A DNA stretch of 64,000 bases, taken from assembly GCF_002950945.1 (NCBI RefSeq), contig NZ_CP012673.1:4773001-4837000 (forward strand), in the 5' to 3' direction. Positions 17,375-26,325 of this stretch are shown here, piece after piece (position 1 is the stretch's first letter; each line of letters starts with the position of its first letter). This DNA comes from Sorangium cellulosum. Its GTDB lineage: Bacteria > Myxococcota_A > Polyangia > Polyangiales > Polyangiaceae. The notes beneath the pieces were generated by a model. It worked only from the letters and a program-made list of their open reading frames with translations. It was not told the origin of the DNA and made no database searches. Position numbers and translations under genes: made by a program.

Positions 17375-17845
17375 GCGGAGCGCCCGCCGCGGCGGGGACT
17401 CAATCATGTCCACCCGGCGCCGCGTGTCGGCTACCTCCGGCGCCCCGACAGGCATTCTCTCCCCATTGAAAACCCTGAAGCGTGATCGTGTGGTGGATCA
17501 CGTTCCGCTGAAGACAAGCGACGTCTCTGAATGGCGCCCCGAATCTCACCGCAATGGCCGTGGTGCCCGCGCCGCTGCGACGCACAGGGCGAGCGCATGT
17601 GCGTCCTCTGGATCTATTGTAAGTGGTTGATCGGGCGACGTTTCATTGCCGGACGGGCGGCTCGCGTGCCGAGCGCTGAATCCTCGTCGGCCGCGGCGCG
17701 GATCGGTCGTGGCCGACTGAATCTTGTTCGGGCTTCCTGTGCGCCGGGACCGGCGTATGGTGACCGGACGGGGGGTGAGGTGAACCAATCGCTCGCCGCC
17801 CGTGTAGACCTACCGCAGTCCACCTCGAACGCAGAGGAGCCCTCC
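17375..17845. other. 471-bp intergenic region before the P450 gene
   Basis: No convincing coding sequence: short frames here lack ribosome sites and codon bias. The base composition is lower in GC than the neighbours between about 17450 and 17740, consistent with a promoter region. It contains the inverted repeat described separately at 17481-17502. Confidence 0.6.
17481..17502. promoter_or_regulatory. Inverted repeat CGTGATC-N8-GATCACG
   Basis: A perfect 7-bp dyad with an 8-bp spacer lies about 345 bp upstream of the P450 start and 107 bp after the O-antigen-ligase-like gene. Its size suits a dimeric repressor operator; there is no U-rich tail for a terminator. The protein that would bind it is not identifiable from the window. 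Confidence 0.4.
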
Positions 17846-19081
17846 ATGTCCACACACCGCTTCGACCTCTTCGCCCCGGAAGCCCGAGCGAACCCTCACC
17901 CGATTTATGCCGAGATGCGTCGAAACAGCCCTGTGTGTCAGGTCGACCCCGGGGGCATCTGGGCGGTTGCTCGGTACGATGACGTCCTCTTCGTGCTCAA
18001 GCACCCGGAGATATTCTCTTCCCAGGGCTTTCGCGTGACGCTGCTCGCGCCCTGGCTCGAGAGCAATCCCCTCGCGGACTCGCTTCTCGTCCTGGATCCC
18101 CCGGAGCACAACCGGCTGCGGGCGCTCGTGAGCCGCGGGTTCACGCCCGGGATGATCGCCGGCTTCGAGCCCCGGGTCCGGGCGATCGCCGAGGAGCTCG
18201 CGGGGGAGCTCGAGCGGCTCGGCGAGGCCGACTTCATGGCCAGCTTCGCGGTGCCGCTGCCGGCCCGGGTGATCTGCGAGCTGCTCGGGCTCGATCCGAC
18301 GCTGCACGCCGAGTTCAAGCGCTGGGCCGACCACCTCGCGATGGTCTCGCCCGTGACCCCGAGCGAGCACATCCCCGCTGTCCGAGCGACGGTCGAAGCC
18401 ATGATCGGGTTCATGAAGGAGGTCATTGCCCGCCGGCGCAAGACCCCGGCAAACGATGTCGTCACCCGCCTGCTCCGCGCCGAGATCGACGGGCACGCCC
18501 TGTCCGAGGCCGAGATCGTGGGCTTCATGTCGATCATCCTGATGGCCGGCTTCGAGACGACCACGAACCTGCTCACGAAGACGGTGCTCGGATTGACCGG
18601 GCGGCCGGCGGATATCGCCCGCCTGCGAGCCGATCCGGCGCTGCTCGCGGGGTTCACGGAAGAGGCGCTCCGCTTCGAGTCGCCGGCGGAGATCGTGCTC
18701 CGGCAGACGACCACCGAGGTCACGCTCTCGGGGGTGACGATCCCGAAGGGCGCGTTCGTCGCGGCGATCATCGCGTCTGCCCAGCGGGACGAGCGGAAGT
18801 TCCCCGAGCCGGATCGCTTCGATATGGCCCGGAAGCCGGACGTGTTCATCGCGTTCGGGCATGGCCCCCATCACTGCCTCGGCGCACCGCTGGCGCGGCT
18901 GGAGATGAAGGTCGGCCTCGAGACGTTGCTCCGGCGCTTCGAGCGCTTCGAGCGGCTCCCCGGAGAGCTCGCCTGGAACTGCACGCTGGCCGTGCGCTGC
19001 CCGCATGCGCTTCCCCTGCGGTTCGTCGTGCCCGCTTCGTCGTCGGTACGGTCGGCGCGCTACGTGGAGGCTGCCGTGTAG
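17846..19081 (+). CDS. Cytochrome P450 (bacterial class I)
   Basis: A 411-residue soluble heme monooxygenase. The heme-binding loop is FGHGPHHCLGAPLAR with the thiolate ligand at Cys344. The I-helix oxygen-activation motif is AGFETTTN, the K-helix EALRF supplies the ExxR pair, and the region before the C-helix reads DPPEHNRLRALVSRGFTP. These are all standard for soluble bacterial P450s that oxidise small molecules. No ferredoxin or reductase gene is adjacent, and there is no polyketide or peptide synthetase here, so it acts with partners elsewhere in the genome. ATG 17846 follows GAGGAG. The reaction cannot be predicted. Confidence 0.95.
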   Translation: MSTHRFDLFAPEARANPHPIYAEMRRNSPVCQVDPGGIWAVARYDDVLFVLKHPEIFSSQGFRVTLLAPWLESNPLADSLLVLDPPEHNRLRALVSRGFTPGMIAGFEPRVRAIAEELAGELERLGEADFMASFAVPLPARVICELLGLDPTLHAEFKRWADHLAMVSPVTPSEHIPAVRATVEAMIGFMKEVIARRRKTPANDVVTRLLRAEIDGHALSEAEIVGFMSIILMAGFETTTNLLTKTVLGLTGRPADIARLRADPALLAGFTEEALRFESPAEIVLRQTTTEVTLSGVTIPKGAFVAAIIASAQRDERKFPEPDRFDMARKPDVFIAFGHGPHHCLGAPLARLEMKVGLETLLRRFERFERLPGELAWNCTLAVRCPHALPLRFVVPASSSVRSARYVEAAV

Positions 19082-19153
19082 GCTCGACGAGGGCGGCGTC
19101 GGCCCGCGCCCGTCGGCCCTCGATCCCGGGCAGGCGAGCGCGTGCCGGCCGAG

Positions 19154-20140
19154 CTACGGGCGTGACGGCCCGCGCGGCGATGACCGGTCCGGGGTCGTCT
19201 CGAGGGCGAGCGCCGCCTGGAACCGCGCGGGATCCTCGTCGATCTGGATCATCTCGCCGGTCCGCGAGGCCTCCTTGCTCAGCGCGACGACGAGCTGCAG
19301 GAGCTTCGATCCCACGAGGATCCGGACGCGGGAGATCGTCGCCCGGCTCGCGGCGAAGAACGCCGTCCACGCGTCGCTGACGCTCGGCGCCGCCACGGTC
19401 ACCCCGCGGACGTCGACGAAGAGCGCGACCGGACCGAAGCGCGCGATCTCCCTGCGGACTTCGTCGAGCGGGATCTCGCCGAACTCGCCGCCGTCGTGCC
19501 CCGCGATCGTCACCAGCACCGCGCCCGGACGGAGCCGCTGGAACGTGTACGTGCAGCGCGCGTTCGAGATCCTCACCGCGCCGTCCGCCTGCACCTCGCG
19601 CCGGATCGAGGCGGGCCCCGCGGCGGCGGCGCCTGCCGGCGCGGGGCCGGCGGCGGGGCTGGCGACGGCGGCGGGCTCCACGGCGCGGGCGAGCCCCGGT
19701 TGCGACGGCGCTCGCGCCGGCGCGGGCGCCTCGCGCGCGACCGCCTCGTCGAACCGCCGCGCGTCCGACTCGATCTGGATCAGCTCGCCCGTGCGCGAGA
19801 AGAGCTTGGCGACGTCCACCACGAGCTGGACGAACGGCGAGCCGACGAGGATCCGGACGCGCCGGAGCCGCGCCCGGTTGGCGCTGAAGAAGCGCGTCCA
19901 CGCGTCGCTCACGCTCTCCGCGGCGAAGGTGGCGTCGCGCGCGTCGACGTAGAGATCGATCGGCGGATACCGCGCGATCTCCGTCTGGAGCTCGTCGAGC
20001 GGCGCGTCGCCGAGGCCGCCGGTGTCGCGCCCCGCGATGGTCACGAGCACGGCGCCGGGGCGGAGCCGGCGGAAGACGAACGAGCAGCCGTCCTTCGCGA
20101 GGCGGATCGAGCCGTCGTCGAGGATCTCTCGGTGAATCAT
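19154..20140 (-). CDS. Protein with two tandem STAS/SpoIIAA-like domains
   Basis: A 328-residue protein built from two homologous units of about 130 residues (about 1-135 and 195-325) joined by an Ala/Pro-rich linker. Both units contain FxRLRPGAVLVTIAG, a short acidic loop, IARY/IARF followed by a buried strand (IDLYVDARDA, VALFVDVRGV), SVSDAWT with FF, RVRILVGS, and a closing SRTGE[LM]IQI. The alternating strand-helix order and the D-A/R turn after the third strand resemble the SpoIIAA/STAS fold used in anti-sigma-antagonist and membrane-linked signalling proteins. No phosphorylatable Ser of the classic DSSG type is seen. Function is unknown. ATG 20140 has GGAGGACC before it. Confidence 0.7.
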   Translation of the reverse strand: MIHREILDDGSIRLAKDGCSFVFRRLRPGAVLVTIAGRDTGGLGDAPLDELQTEIARYPPIDLYVDARDATFAAESVSDAWTRFFSANRARLRRVRILVGSPFVQLVVDVAKLFSRTGELIQIESDARRFDEAVAREAPAPARAPSQPGLARAVEPAAVASPAAGPAPAGAAAAGPASIRREVQADGAVRISNARCTYTFQRLRPGAVLVTIAGHDGGEFGEIPLDEVRREIARFGPVALFVDVRGVTVAAPSVSDAWTAFFAASRATISRVRILVGSKLLQLVVALSKEASRTGEMIQIDEDPARFQAALALETTPDRSSPRGPSRP

Positions 20141-20216
20141 CGCTGTCCCGGTCCTCCCCGGAGGCGCCGCACGCCGGCGCTCCTTACCTTCCTTGTCGCA
20201 CGGCCGACGTGCGGGT

Positions 20217-21116
20217 TCAACGCGGCGAACCCCCGACCCGGGCGAGGACCGCCTCGCAGAACCGGCGCGCCGCAAGGGGCCCCCCGTGCTCCAGGTACAG
20301 ATACGGCTCGATCAGCTCCACCTCCATGATCTGCAGTGCCCCATCGCGCAGGAATCCATCCACCCTCGCATAGGCGGCCTCCCCGGGCAGCGCCTCGATG
20401 ACCGCGGTGGCCTGAGCGAGGAGCGCCGGCGGCGGATCCTTCGCTGTCGCCGTCGCGCCGAACATCGGCTGAGACCGGAAGTCGCCGCGGCTCGGCACCT
20501 TCAAGAGCGCATGGCTGAACACGCCGCCGAAGAACAGGAGCGACCACTCCCCATCGCGCGGGATCTCGAGGAAGAACGGCTGTACGAGGAGCCCTGAGTC
20601 CCGCAGGATGGTCTCCACCTGCTCGGCCACGCCCTCGGCGTCCAGCGAGCTCGCGCGCAGCGTCCTGTAGGCGCCGGCGGAGATCGCGGGCTTGAACACG
20701 AGCTCACCCCACCCGAGCGACGAGAGCTCGGCGCGCAGATCGGCCGGGGCGCCCTGCTCGACGTACACGAGCGGCGCGACGCTCACCCCGGCGCGACGCA
20801 GGTCGAGGAGATACCGCTTGTCGCTGTTCCAGCGGATGAGCTCCAGCGGGTTCACCAGGCGGGTTCCGAGGTCGCGCAGGCGATCGAGCCAGGCAAAGAA
20901 CTCGGCCGATCGCTCGACGTAGTCCCAGCAGCCCTTCGGGACCACCACGTCGAAGCGGCTCCAGTCCACCTCGGGATCCCGCCACCTCACCGCCGTCATC
21001 TCCACGCCGAGCAGCGCGAGCTCCCGCTCCAGCACCTGGGGCTCGTTCAGCACCTCCGCGTACACATCGAGGAGCGCCTGGTATCCGTCCATCACCGCAT
21101 ACGCGATCTTCGTCAT
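20217..21116 (-). CDS. ATP-grasp domain protein (RimK/cycloserine-ligase-like)
   Basis: A 299-residue ATP-grasp enzyme. After an N-terminal Rossmann-like part, ELVFKPAISAGAYRTLR marks the central ATP-binding strand and loop. VETILRDSGLLVQPFF, followed by GEWSLLFFGGVFSHALLKVP, forms the grasp interior, and LQIMEVELIEPYLYLE contains the Glu residues that bind the metal-ATP complex. The layout matches small RimK-like ligases of the kind found in amino-acid ligation and antibiotic pathways such as cycloserine biosynthesis. The start ATG 21116 follows CGAGGAGCG, ruling out the longer frame to 21158. It is divergent from the Wzz-kinase gene. Substrates are not evident. Confidence 0.85.
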   Translation of the reverse strand: MTKIAYAVMDGYQALLDVYAEVLNEPQVLERELALLGVEMTAVRWRDPEVDWSRFDVVVPKGCWDYVERSAEFFAWLDRLRDLGTRLVNPLELIRWNSDKRYLLDLRRAGVSVAPLVYVEQGAPADLRAELSSLGWGELVFKPAISAGAYRTLRASSLDAEGVAEQVETILRDSGLLVQPFFLEIPRDGEWSLLFFGGVFSHALLKVPSRGDFRSQPMFGATATAKDPPPALLAQATAVIEALPGEAAYARVDGFLRDGALQIMEVELIEPYLYLEHGGPLAARRFCEAVLARVGGSPR

Positions 21117-21204
21117 GCCGTCGCTCCTCGCAGCCCGCCGCGGCGCCCTCGCCGCCACGATGTCCGGCGCGTCGCTCGGCCGTCAAGGGGGCTCGGTGGT
21201 CTCC

Positions 21205-21345
21205 TCAGAGAGGCTCCGGCGCGGTGGCCATCTGCAGGGACGAGCTGCGGACGGCTTGCTGCAGCACGCCCGCCTGACCGCCGACGATCACGAACTCGAC
21301 GCCGAGGCGGTACAGGATCTCGAGCGAGAGGTGCTCCTCCTCATG
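21205..21345 (-). pseudogene. Possible nucleotidyltransferase remnant
   Basis: Read on the minus strand, this stretch encodes LEILYRLGVEFVIVGGQAG followed by VLQQAVRSS and a stop after about 20 more residues. The string resembles the start of AbiEii-type or MNT-type nucleotidyltransferases (typically GVxFVxVGGxAxxLHG), but the family DxD motif that should follow about 10 residues later is missing. No proper start codon or ribosome site is in frame. It looks like a decayed 5-prime fragment lying between two divergent genes. Similarity is short and read by eye, so this is tentative. Confidence 0.35.
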
Positions 21346-21587
21346 GCCAAGGCGTTCTCCACCCTCGCCCAGGCGCCGGCTTCCCCGCGCGCGTCCGCGA
21401 AGGAAGCCGCGCTCGCCGCACCCAGAGCGTCCGCGGCGCGCTTCGTCCCCTCTTCCCCCCCGGCCGGGTGCGTCCCCGGGTGACGCGCCCGCGAGCACGC
21501 GGCTTGCCGTGCGGGGACGGAGCGCCGCCGCGCGCGCCCGTCGCGCCGCGCGGCGCCGGACGCGCTGCCCACGGGGCGAGGAACACC

Positions 21588-24218
21588 ATGCCCAGCCTGA
21601 GCACGGAGAGCACACCCCGGGAGCGCCTCTCGCGCGCGATCAGCGTCCTCGGCCGCGTCCGGATGTACTGGCGCGGGCTGGCCGCGATGATCGCGGTCGG
21701 GCTCTCGATCTCCCTCGCCCTCGCGCTCGCCACGAAGCGGGTGTGGCGGAGCGAGGCCACGATCCTCTACCGCGAGACGATCCAGACCGGCCGCGACCCC
21801 CAGAGCAGCGCCGCGCGGGCCGCGCGGCTCGGGCCGAAGCTCAAGGACACGCTCACCGCGCGCGGGACGCTCGCCGGCGTCGTCGAGCAGTTCGGGCTCT
21901 ACCCCGAGAAGACCGCCCGCTCGATGGTCGAGGCCGTCGAGGAGATGAAGAGCCACGTGGGCTTCCGCGCGCAGAGCAGCGACACGTACGTCATCTCCTT
22001 CACCCACGACGACCCGCACGTGGCGCAGCAGGTCGCCGCCCGGCTCACCCGGATCCTGATCGAGGGCTACCGCCGCGACAGCCTCGGCACCGCGGTGATG
22101 ACCCGCGATTTCCTGCGGCGAGAGCTCGCCGACGCGAGCGCCAACGTCGAGGAGGCGAGCCGCGCGCTGGCGACGTTCCTCGCGAGGAACCCGCAGTTCC
22201 AGTGGGGGCTCAACGACTCGCCGTACGCGCCCATGCCCCAGCCGCTCGGCCCGCCCGGCGCCCCTCTGCCCGCGGCGCGGGCCTCGCCGGCGCGGCCGGC
22301 TCGCCCGGTTGACCCGGAGCTCGCGTCGCTCGAGCGGCAGCTCGCCCGGGTCGAGGCGCTGCTCGGGACGGCGCGGTCGCCCGCGGCGGCGCCGGCGCAG
22401 CCGCTGCCGCCGAGCGTCGTCGAGGCGCAGCGGGCCCGCGACGCGGCGGCGGCCGCTGCCGCCGCGGCCGAGGCGGCGCTCGCGGAGAAGCTCGCGATCT
22501 TCACGCCGATCCACCCGGACGCCGTCGCCGCGAAGCGCCGCGCCGAGGCGGCCAGGAGCCAGCTCGCCGCCGCCGAGAGCGCGCTCCGGCTCGTGCGCGC
22601 GGGCGTCACCGACGGGCCGGGAGGCGAGCCGCGCGCGCTCACGCCGGCGCGGCGGGCATCGCTGGAGGCCGAGCGGAGCGCGCTGCTCGGGCGCATCGCG
22701 GGCCTGCGGGCGCGGGCCGGGCGCGCGGCGGCGGGGCGGGCGTCGCGCGCGGCCGGCAGCGGCGAGGCCCCGCGCGCGGCCGGCAGCGGCGAGGCCCCGC
22801 GCGCGGCCGACGGCGATGAGGCGCCCGAGCAGCGTGTGGTCGAGCTCGAGACCGAGTGGCACCGGCTCCGCCTCGACCTCGATCGGGCGCGCGAGTACCT
22901 GAAGACCGTTCAGGCCAACGAGCGCGCCGCGAACCTGTCGGCGGACGCCGCCGAGAACAAGAGCGAGACCGAGCTCGACGTGCTGGATCCGGCCTACCTG
23001 CCGAGCCGCCCCGACCGCGGGCGCGGGCGCGTCTTCTTCGCGGGCGCGGCGGCGACGTTCTTCCTCGCGTTCGGCGTCGCCGGGGCCCGGGTGCTGCTCG
23101 ACGACACGCTCTACGACGGCGGCGACGTCCAGGCGCTCGGCGGCCCGCTCCTCCTGGCCGCGATGCCGGCGCTCCCCGCGCGGCCGCCCCTCCGCGAGCG
23201 CGCGATCGTGCCGGCGTACGGCGTCGGCACGGCCGTGCCGCCAGCGGAGCCGCGGCCCGCCGGGGAACCGGAGTGTCCCGCGGGGGCGCCGGATCCTCCC
23301 GCGGCCAGCTGCGCGCTCGCCTGCGTGGGCGCGCGCTCGATCGTTCGTGCCGGCGGCCTCGCCCTCGGCGAGCCCGAGGTGGAGATCCTCGGTGTCGACG
23401 TCGACCCCGAGGGCGCCGGCGTCTTCGAGCTGCTCCAGGACGTGCCGGCGCAGGCGCTCGCGGCGCTCCGGGTCCTCCGGCACCGCCTCGATCAGCGGCG
23501 GGGGCGCGAGCCGCTCGTGGTCGCCGTGGTGAGCCCCGGCCGGGCCGAGGGCAAGACGGCGCTCGCGATCCGCCTCGCGATGACGCTCGCCGAGGCCGAG
23601 CGCGCGCGGGTCCTGCTCGTCGACGGCCACCTCGCGCACCCCTGCGTCGCGGCGACCCTCGGCCTCCGGCTGCCCCCGCGCGCCAGCTTCTCCGAGCAGC
23701 TCCGGCGGCGCATGACGGGCGAGGCCCGCCCGCTCGGCGTCGTCGCCGCCGGCCCGTCGCTCGCGGTGCTCGCGGAGGCGTCGCTCGAGGCGAGCTACCC
23801 GGCCGCGCTCCACTCGCTCCACTTCGAGGCCGCGCTGCGCGCGCTCCGCCGCTGCTACGACTACGTGGTGATCGACGGCCCGCCGGTCCTCGGCTCGGGC
23901 GACGCCAACGTCATCGAGGACGCCGTCGACGGCATCCTCCTCGTCGCGCGCGCCTCCCAGACCCGGGCGTCGTCGCTCTCGCGCGCCGCCGAGCAGCTCG
24001 GCGAGCGCCGGATCCTCGGCGTCGTCCTGAACGACGTCGCGCCGGGGCGAGCCGCAAGGAGGCGGCGGAGCGCGCCGGCGCCCCGCGCGGCCGGGACACC
24101 GGAGCAGGAGGGACACGCGGCGTCACGGCGCGCCCGGGGCGCTGCCTCCGCCCCGACAGAGCCCCTGTTCCGGTCGGCCTCCGCCGCGCGGCGCCTCCTG
24201 GCGGGAGATGGCCGGTGA
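21588..24218 (+). CDS. Wzz chain-length determinant fused to BY-kinase-like ATPase
   Basis: An 876-residue inner-membrane protein for exopolysaccharide assembly. A first membrane helix (near residues 30-50) leads into the Wzz domain with YRETIQTG; a long coiled-coil periplasmic part and a second membrane helix (near residues 480-500) follow. The cytoplasmic C-terminal third is a BY-kinase/ParA-like fold: Walker A SPGRAEGKTALAIR, Walker A-prime VLLVDGH, Walker B YVVIDGPPVLG. BY-kinases normally carry a Tyr-rich tail that is autophosphorylated; here the tail after LGVVLNDV is Arg/Ala/Pro-rich with no Tyr at all. A 27-bp (nine-residue) repeat interrupts the coiled coil. ATG 21588 follows GCGAGGAAC. 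Confidence 0.9.
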   Translation: MPSLSTESTPRERLSRAISVLGRVRMYWRGLAAMIAVGLSISLALALATKRVWRSEATILYRETIQTGRDPQSSAARAARLGPKLKDTLTARGTLAGVVEQFGLYPEKTARSMVEAVEEMKSHVGFRAQSSDTYVISFTHDDPHVAQQVAARLTRILIEGYRRDSLGTAVMTRDFLRRELADASANVEEASRALATFLARNPQFQWGLNDSPYAPMPQPLGPPGAPLPAARASPARPARPVDPELASLERQLARVEALLGTARSPAAAPAQPLPPSVVEAQRARDAAAAAAAAAEAALAEKLAIFTPIHPDAVAAKRRAEAARSQLAAAESALRLVRAGVTDGPGGEPRALTPARRASLEAERSALLGRIAGLRARAGRAAAGRASRAAGSGEAPRAAGSGEAPRAADGDEAPEQRVVELETEWHRLRLDLDRAREYLKTVQANERAANLSADAAENKSETELDVLDPAYLPSRPDRGRGRVFFAGAAATFFLAFGVAGARVLLDDTLYDGGDVQALGGPLLLAAMPALPARPPLRERAIVPAYGVGTAVPPAEPRPAGEPECPAGAPDPPAASCALACVGARSIVRAGGLALGEPEVEILGVDVDPEGAGVFELLQDVPAQALAALRVLRHRLDQRRGREPLVVAVVSPGRAEGKTALAIRLAMTLAEAERARVLLVDGHLAHPCVAATLGLRLPPRASFSEQLRRRMTGEARPLGVVAAGPSLAVLAEASLEASYPAALHSLHFEAALRALRRCYDYVVIDGPPVLGSGDANVIEDAVDGILLVARASQTRASSLSRAAEQLGERRILGVVLNDVAPGRAARRRRSAPAPRAAGTPEQEGHAASRRARGAASAPTEPLFRSASAARRLLAGDGR
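22746..22826 (+). repeat. Three in-frame 27-bp repeats
   Basis: Three consecutive units encode RAAGSGEAP, RAAGSGEAP and RAADGDEAP inside the coiled-coil region of the Wzz-kinase. The first two units are identical at DNA level; the third has diverged. Copy-number change would keep the reading frame. Confidence 0.85.
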
Positions 24219-24577
24219 TCACGGCGCCTGCGCGCTGACCCCGAAAGCCACTGAACCGGTAAATCATGGGCGCGGCAAAGCAACCGGCATGCCGCGGTGA
24301 TCCGCTCGATATACCCGCAAAAAACAGGCACTTTGCGTGAAGAACCGGTTCATGCGGTGCGCGCCTCCGCGGTGCCGGCGCGGTCCCGTGCTTTGTGCTC
24401 GACGCGGTCGCCTGTGTGCTGTATTCCGCGGCCGCGGCCGCCCTGGTGCACACGCCGCGCGCGGGCCTGTCATGGCTGCTCCCAGCGCTGGCACGGTTCG
24501 CGTTCACCACGTTCCTTCACCACGTCATCGGGCGGATGAACGCAGAGGAGCGCGATCCGCTACCACGGAGAGATCGA
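24219..24577. other. 359-bp intergenic region upstream of the SGNH-like lipoprotein
   Basis: Apparent open frames here have no ribosome site and weak codon bias, although one frame continues into the downstream gene. The stretch ATACCCGCAAAAAACAGGCA near 24310 is locally AT-rich and could belong to a promoter. I see no clear repeat, terminator or RNA gene. Confidence 0.5.
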
Positions 24578-26128
24578 ATGACCAACACTCGAGGTCGCGG
24601 GAGTGCCATGAGAGCAGCGGATCCGTCGTCGGCGACGTCCATGCGACGACGACTGTTCTCGATCCTCGGATTGTCCGGTGTGCTCCTCCTCCCGCTGGGG
24701 ATGGGGTGCGACGGGTCGAGCGGCTCGTCGAGCGGCACGGGCGGCGGCGGCGCCGCGGGGGCCGGCGGCCAGAGCCCGACGGGCGGCGACGGCGGGGCCG
24801 GGGGCCAGACGGGCACGGGCACGGGTGGCGGCGCGACCGGCCCCGGGGGCGCGGGCGGCGGGGGCGGCGGCGGCGGCGCCCCGGTCCCGGCGTGGGACTG
24901 GACGGGCATCGTCGGCACGGGGCAGAGCCTCGCGGTTGGCGACCAGGGCAGGCCGGTCCGCGGGACGGAGCAGCGCTTCGACAACCTCAAGCTGTCGCTC
25001 GGGAACACGAGCGTGCCGCCCTTCGATCCCGCGAGCGCCGCGCTCTCCCTGGTGCCGCTCGTCGAGCCCATCCGCCCGTTCGCGACCACGTACCCGAGCG
25101 CCTACCCGAACAACATCCAGGGCGAGACGCCGCACACGGCGATGGCCGACCAGATCTCCACGCTCGCGCAGGCGGCGGGCGGCGAGCACGTCTCGGTGCA
25201 CACCGAGGTCGGCGAGAGCGGGCAGGGGATCGAGGCGCTCCGCAAGGGCGCCACGGAGGTCGTCCAGGGCGCCACGTCGGTGGGCCGCGCCTACGCGGCG
25301 ACGCTGTTCGAGGTGGAGGCGATCGCGCGCCTCGCCCGCGAGGCGGACAAGACCTACGGCGTCGGCGCGATCGTGGTCACCCACGGCGAGCACGACGCCG
25401 GCAGGCCGACCTACGAGGACGATCTGTTCAAGCTGTGGTCCGACTACAACCAGGACCTCAAGGCCCTCACCGGGCAGACTCGGTCCATCCCCATGCTGGT
25501 CTCCCAGCAGCACTCGGTGCCCTTCGAGGCCGGGTCGAGGTCGGCGTCGACGTACGCGCAGTGGCACGTGGGCGTCGAGCACCCGGGCGACATCGTCTGC
25601 TCGGGCCCGAAGTACCAGTACCCCTACGCGGACGACCACGTGCACCTGAACGCGAACGGCTACGAGCTGCTCGGGGAGAAGTACGGCCAGATCGTCTTCG
25701 AGAAGGTGGTCCTCGGGCGCGATTGGCAGCCGCTCCAGCCGACGGACGTCGAGCGCAGCGGTAGGGTGATCACCGTGCGCTTCCACGTCCCCGTGGGGCC
25801 GCTCAAGTGGGACGACGCGCTGCCGTCGCCCCACCAGACGGCGTACACCGAGTGGGCGCAGGGCCGCGGCTTCGAGGTCTGGAGCGGCACGAGCCGGATC
25901 ACGATCAGCGGGGTGGAGATCGACGGCGACGCCGTCCGGATCACGGTCGCCGCGGATCTCCCCGCGTCCGGCGTGATGGTCGGCTACGCGGCGACGTCCG
26001 ACGGGGCGATGATGAACGGCGGCACCACGCGCTGGGGCCAGCTGCGCGACTCGGATCCGTTCGTCGGGTCCAGGTCGGGGGTTGCCCAGCCGAACTACTG
26101 CGTGGCGTTCGAGCTGAGCGTGCCCTGA
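24578..26128 (+). CDS. Lipoprotein with SGNH-like (sialate esterase-like) domain
   Basis: A 516-residue predicted lipoprotein. The signal peptide ends in LPLGMGC, and a Gly/Thr/Ala linker of about 60 residues follows. The globular domain begins GTGQSLAVG, the GQS block of carbohydrate-active SGNH esterases where Ser is the nucleophile, and later has DDHVHLNANGYELLG, where the Asp and His would complete the catalytic set. A C-terminal beta-rich domain (from about residue 390) may bind the substrate. It resembles sialate O-acetylesterase-like proteins. ATG 24578 follows ACGGAGAGATC; ATGs at 24608 and 24641 are alternatives that also keep the lipobox. Cell-surface deacetylation of polysaccharide is a reasonable inference only. 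Confidence 0.7.
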   Translation: MTNTRGRGSAMRAADPSSATSMRRRLFSILGLSGVLLLPLGMGCDGSSGSSSGTGGGGAAGAGGQSPTGGDGGAGGQTGTGTGGGATGPGGAGGGGGGGGAPVPAWDWTGIVGTGQSLAVGDQGRPVRGTEQRFDNLKLSLGNTSVPPFDPASAALSLVPLVEPIRPFATTYPSAYPNNIQGETPHTAMADQISTLAQAAGGEHVSVHTEVGESGQGIEALRKGATEVVQGATSVGRAYAATLFEVEAIARLAREADKTYGVGAIVVTHGEHDAGRPTYEDDLFKLWSDYNQDLKALTGQTRSIPMLVSQQHSVPFEAGSRSASTYAQWHVGVEHPGDIVCSGPKYQYPYADDHVHLNANGYELLGEKYGQIVFEKVVLGRDWQPLQPTDVERSGRVITVRFHVPVGPLKWDDALPSPHQTAYTEWAQGRGFEVWSGTSRITISGVEIDGDAVRITVAADLPASGVMVGYAATSDGAMMNGGTTRWGQLRDSDPFVGSRSGVAQPNYCVAFELSVP

Positions 26129-26232
26129 GTCCCGAAGGGAATCGACGTGCGAGCTCCGGGAAGTGGGCAGCACTCGCGGATCGTGCTCCCACGCCGTGGA
26201 ACGAACGAGGTTAAAGCGGCGTCCACCGAAGC

Positions 26233-26325
26233 CTACCCCGCGAGTCCGGCCCGCTCCAGCGATCTCTGCGCCTTCGAGCGCACGAGATCGACGAGCCGTC
26301 GCGGGGGGCTGCGTTCAGCGCTCAC
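26233..26325 (-). CDS. Small coupled ORF after the atypical GNAT gene
   Basis: A 30-residue frame, MSAERSPPRRLVDLVRSKAQ and a short Ala/Gly tail, begins at a GTG that overlaps the stop of the GNAT gene (GTGA). This overlap is typical of translational coupling. The peptide is basic with an amphipathic helix. It may be a genuine small protein, or the surviving 5-prime end of a longer gene lost downstream. No relative recognised. Confidence 0.35.
   Translation of the reverse strand: MSAERSPPRRLVDLVRSKAQRSLERAGLAG

Noticed and set aside
24481..24500. Sigma-54-like TGGCACG element upstream of the SGNH-like gene
   Set aside because: The GG and GC pairs are spaced two bases too close for a -24/-12 promoter.
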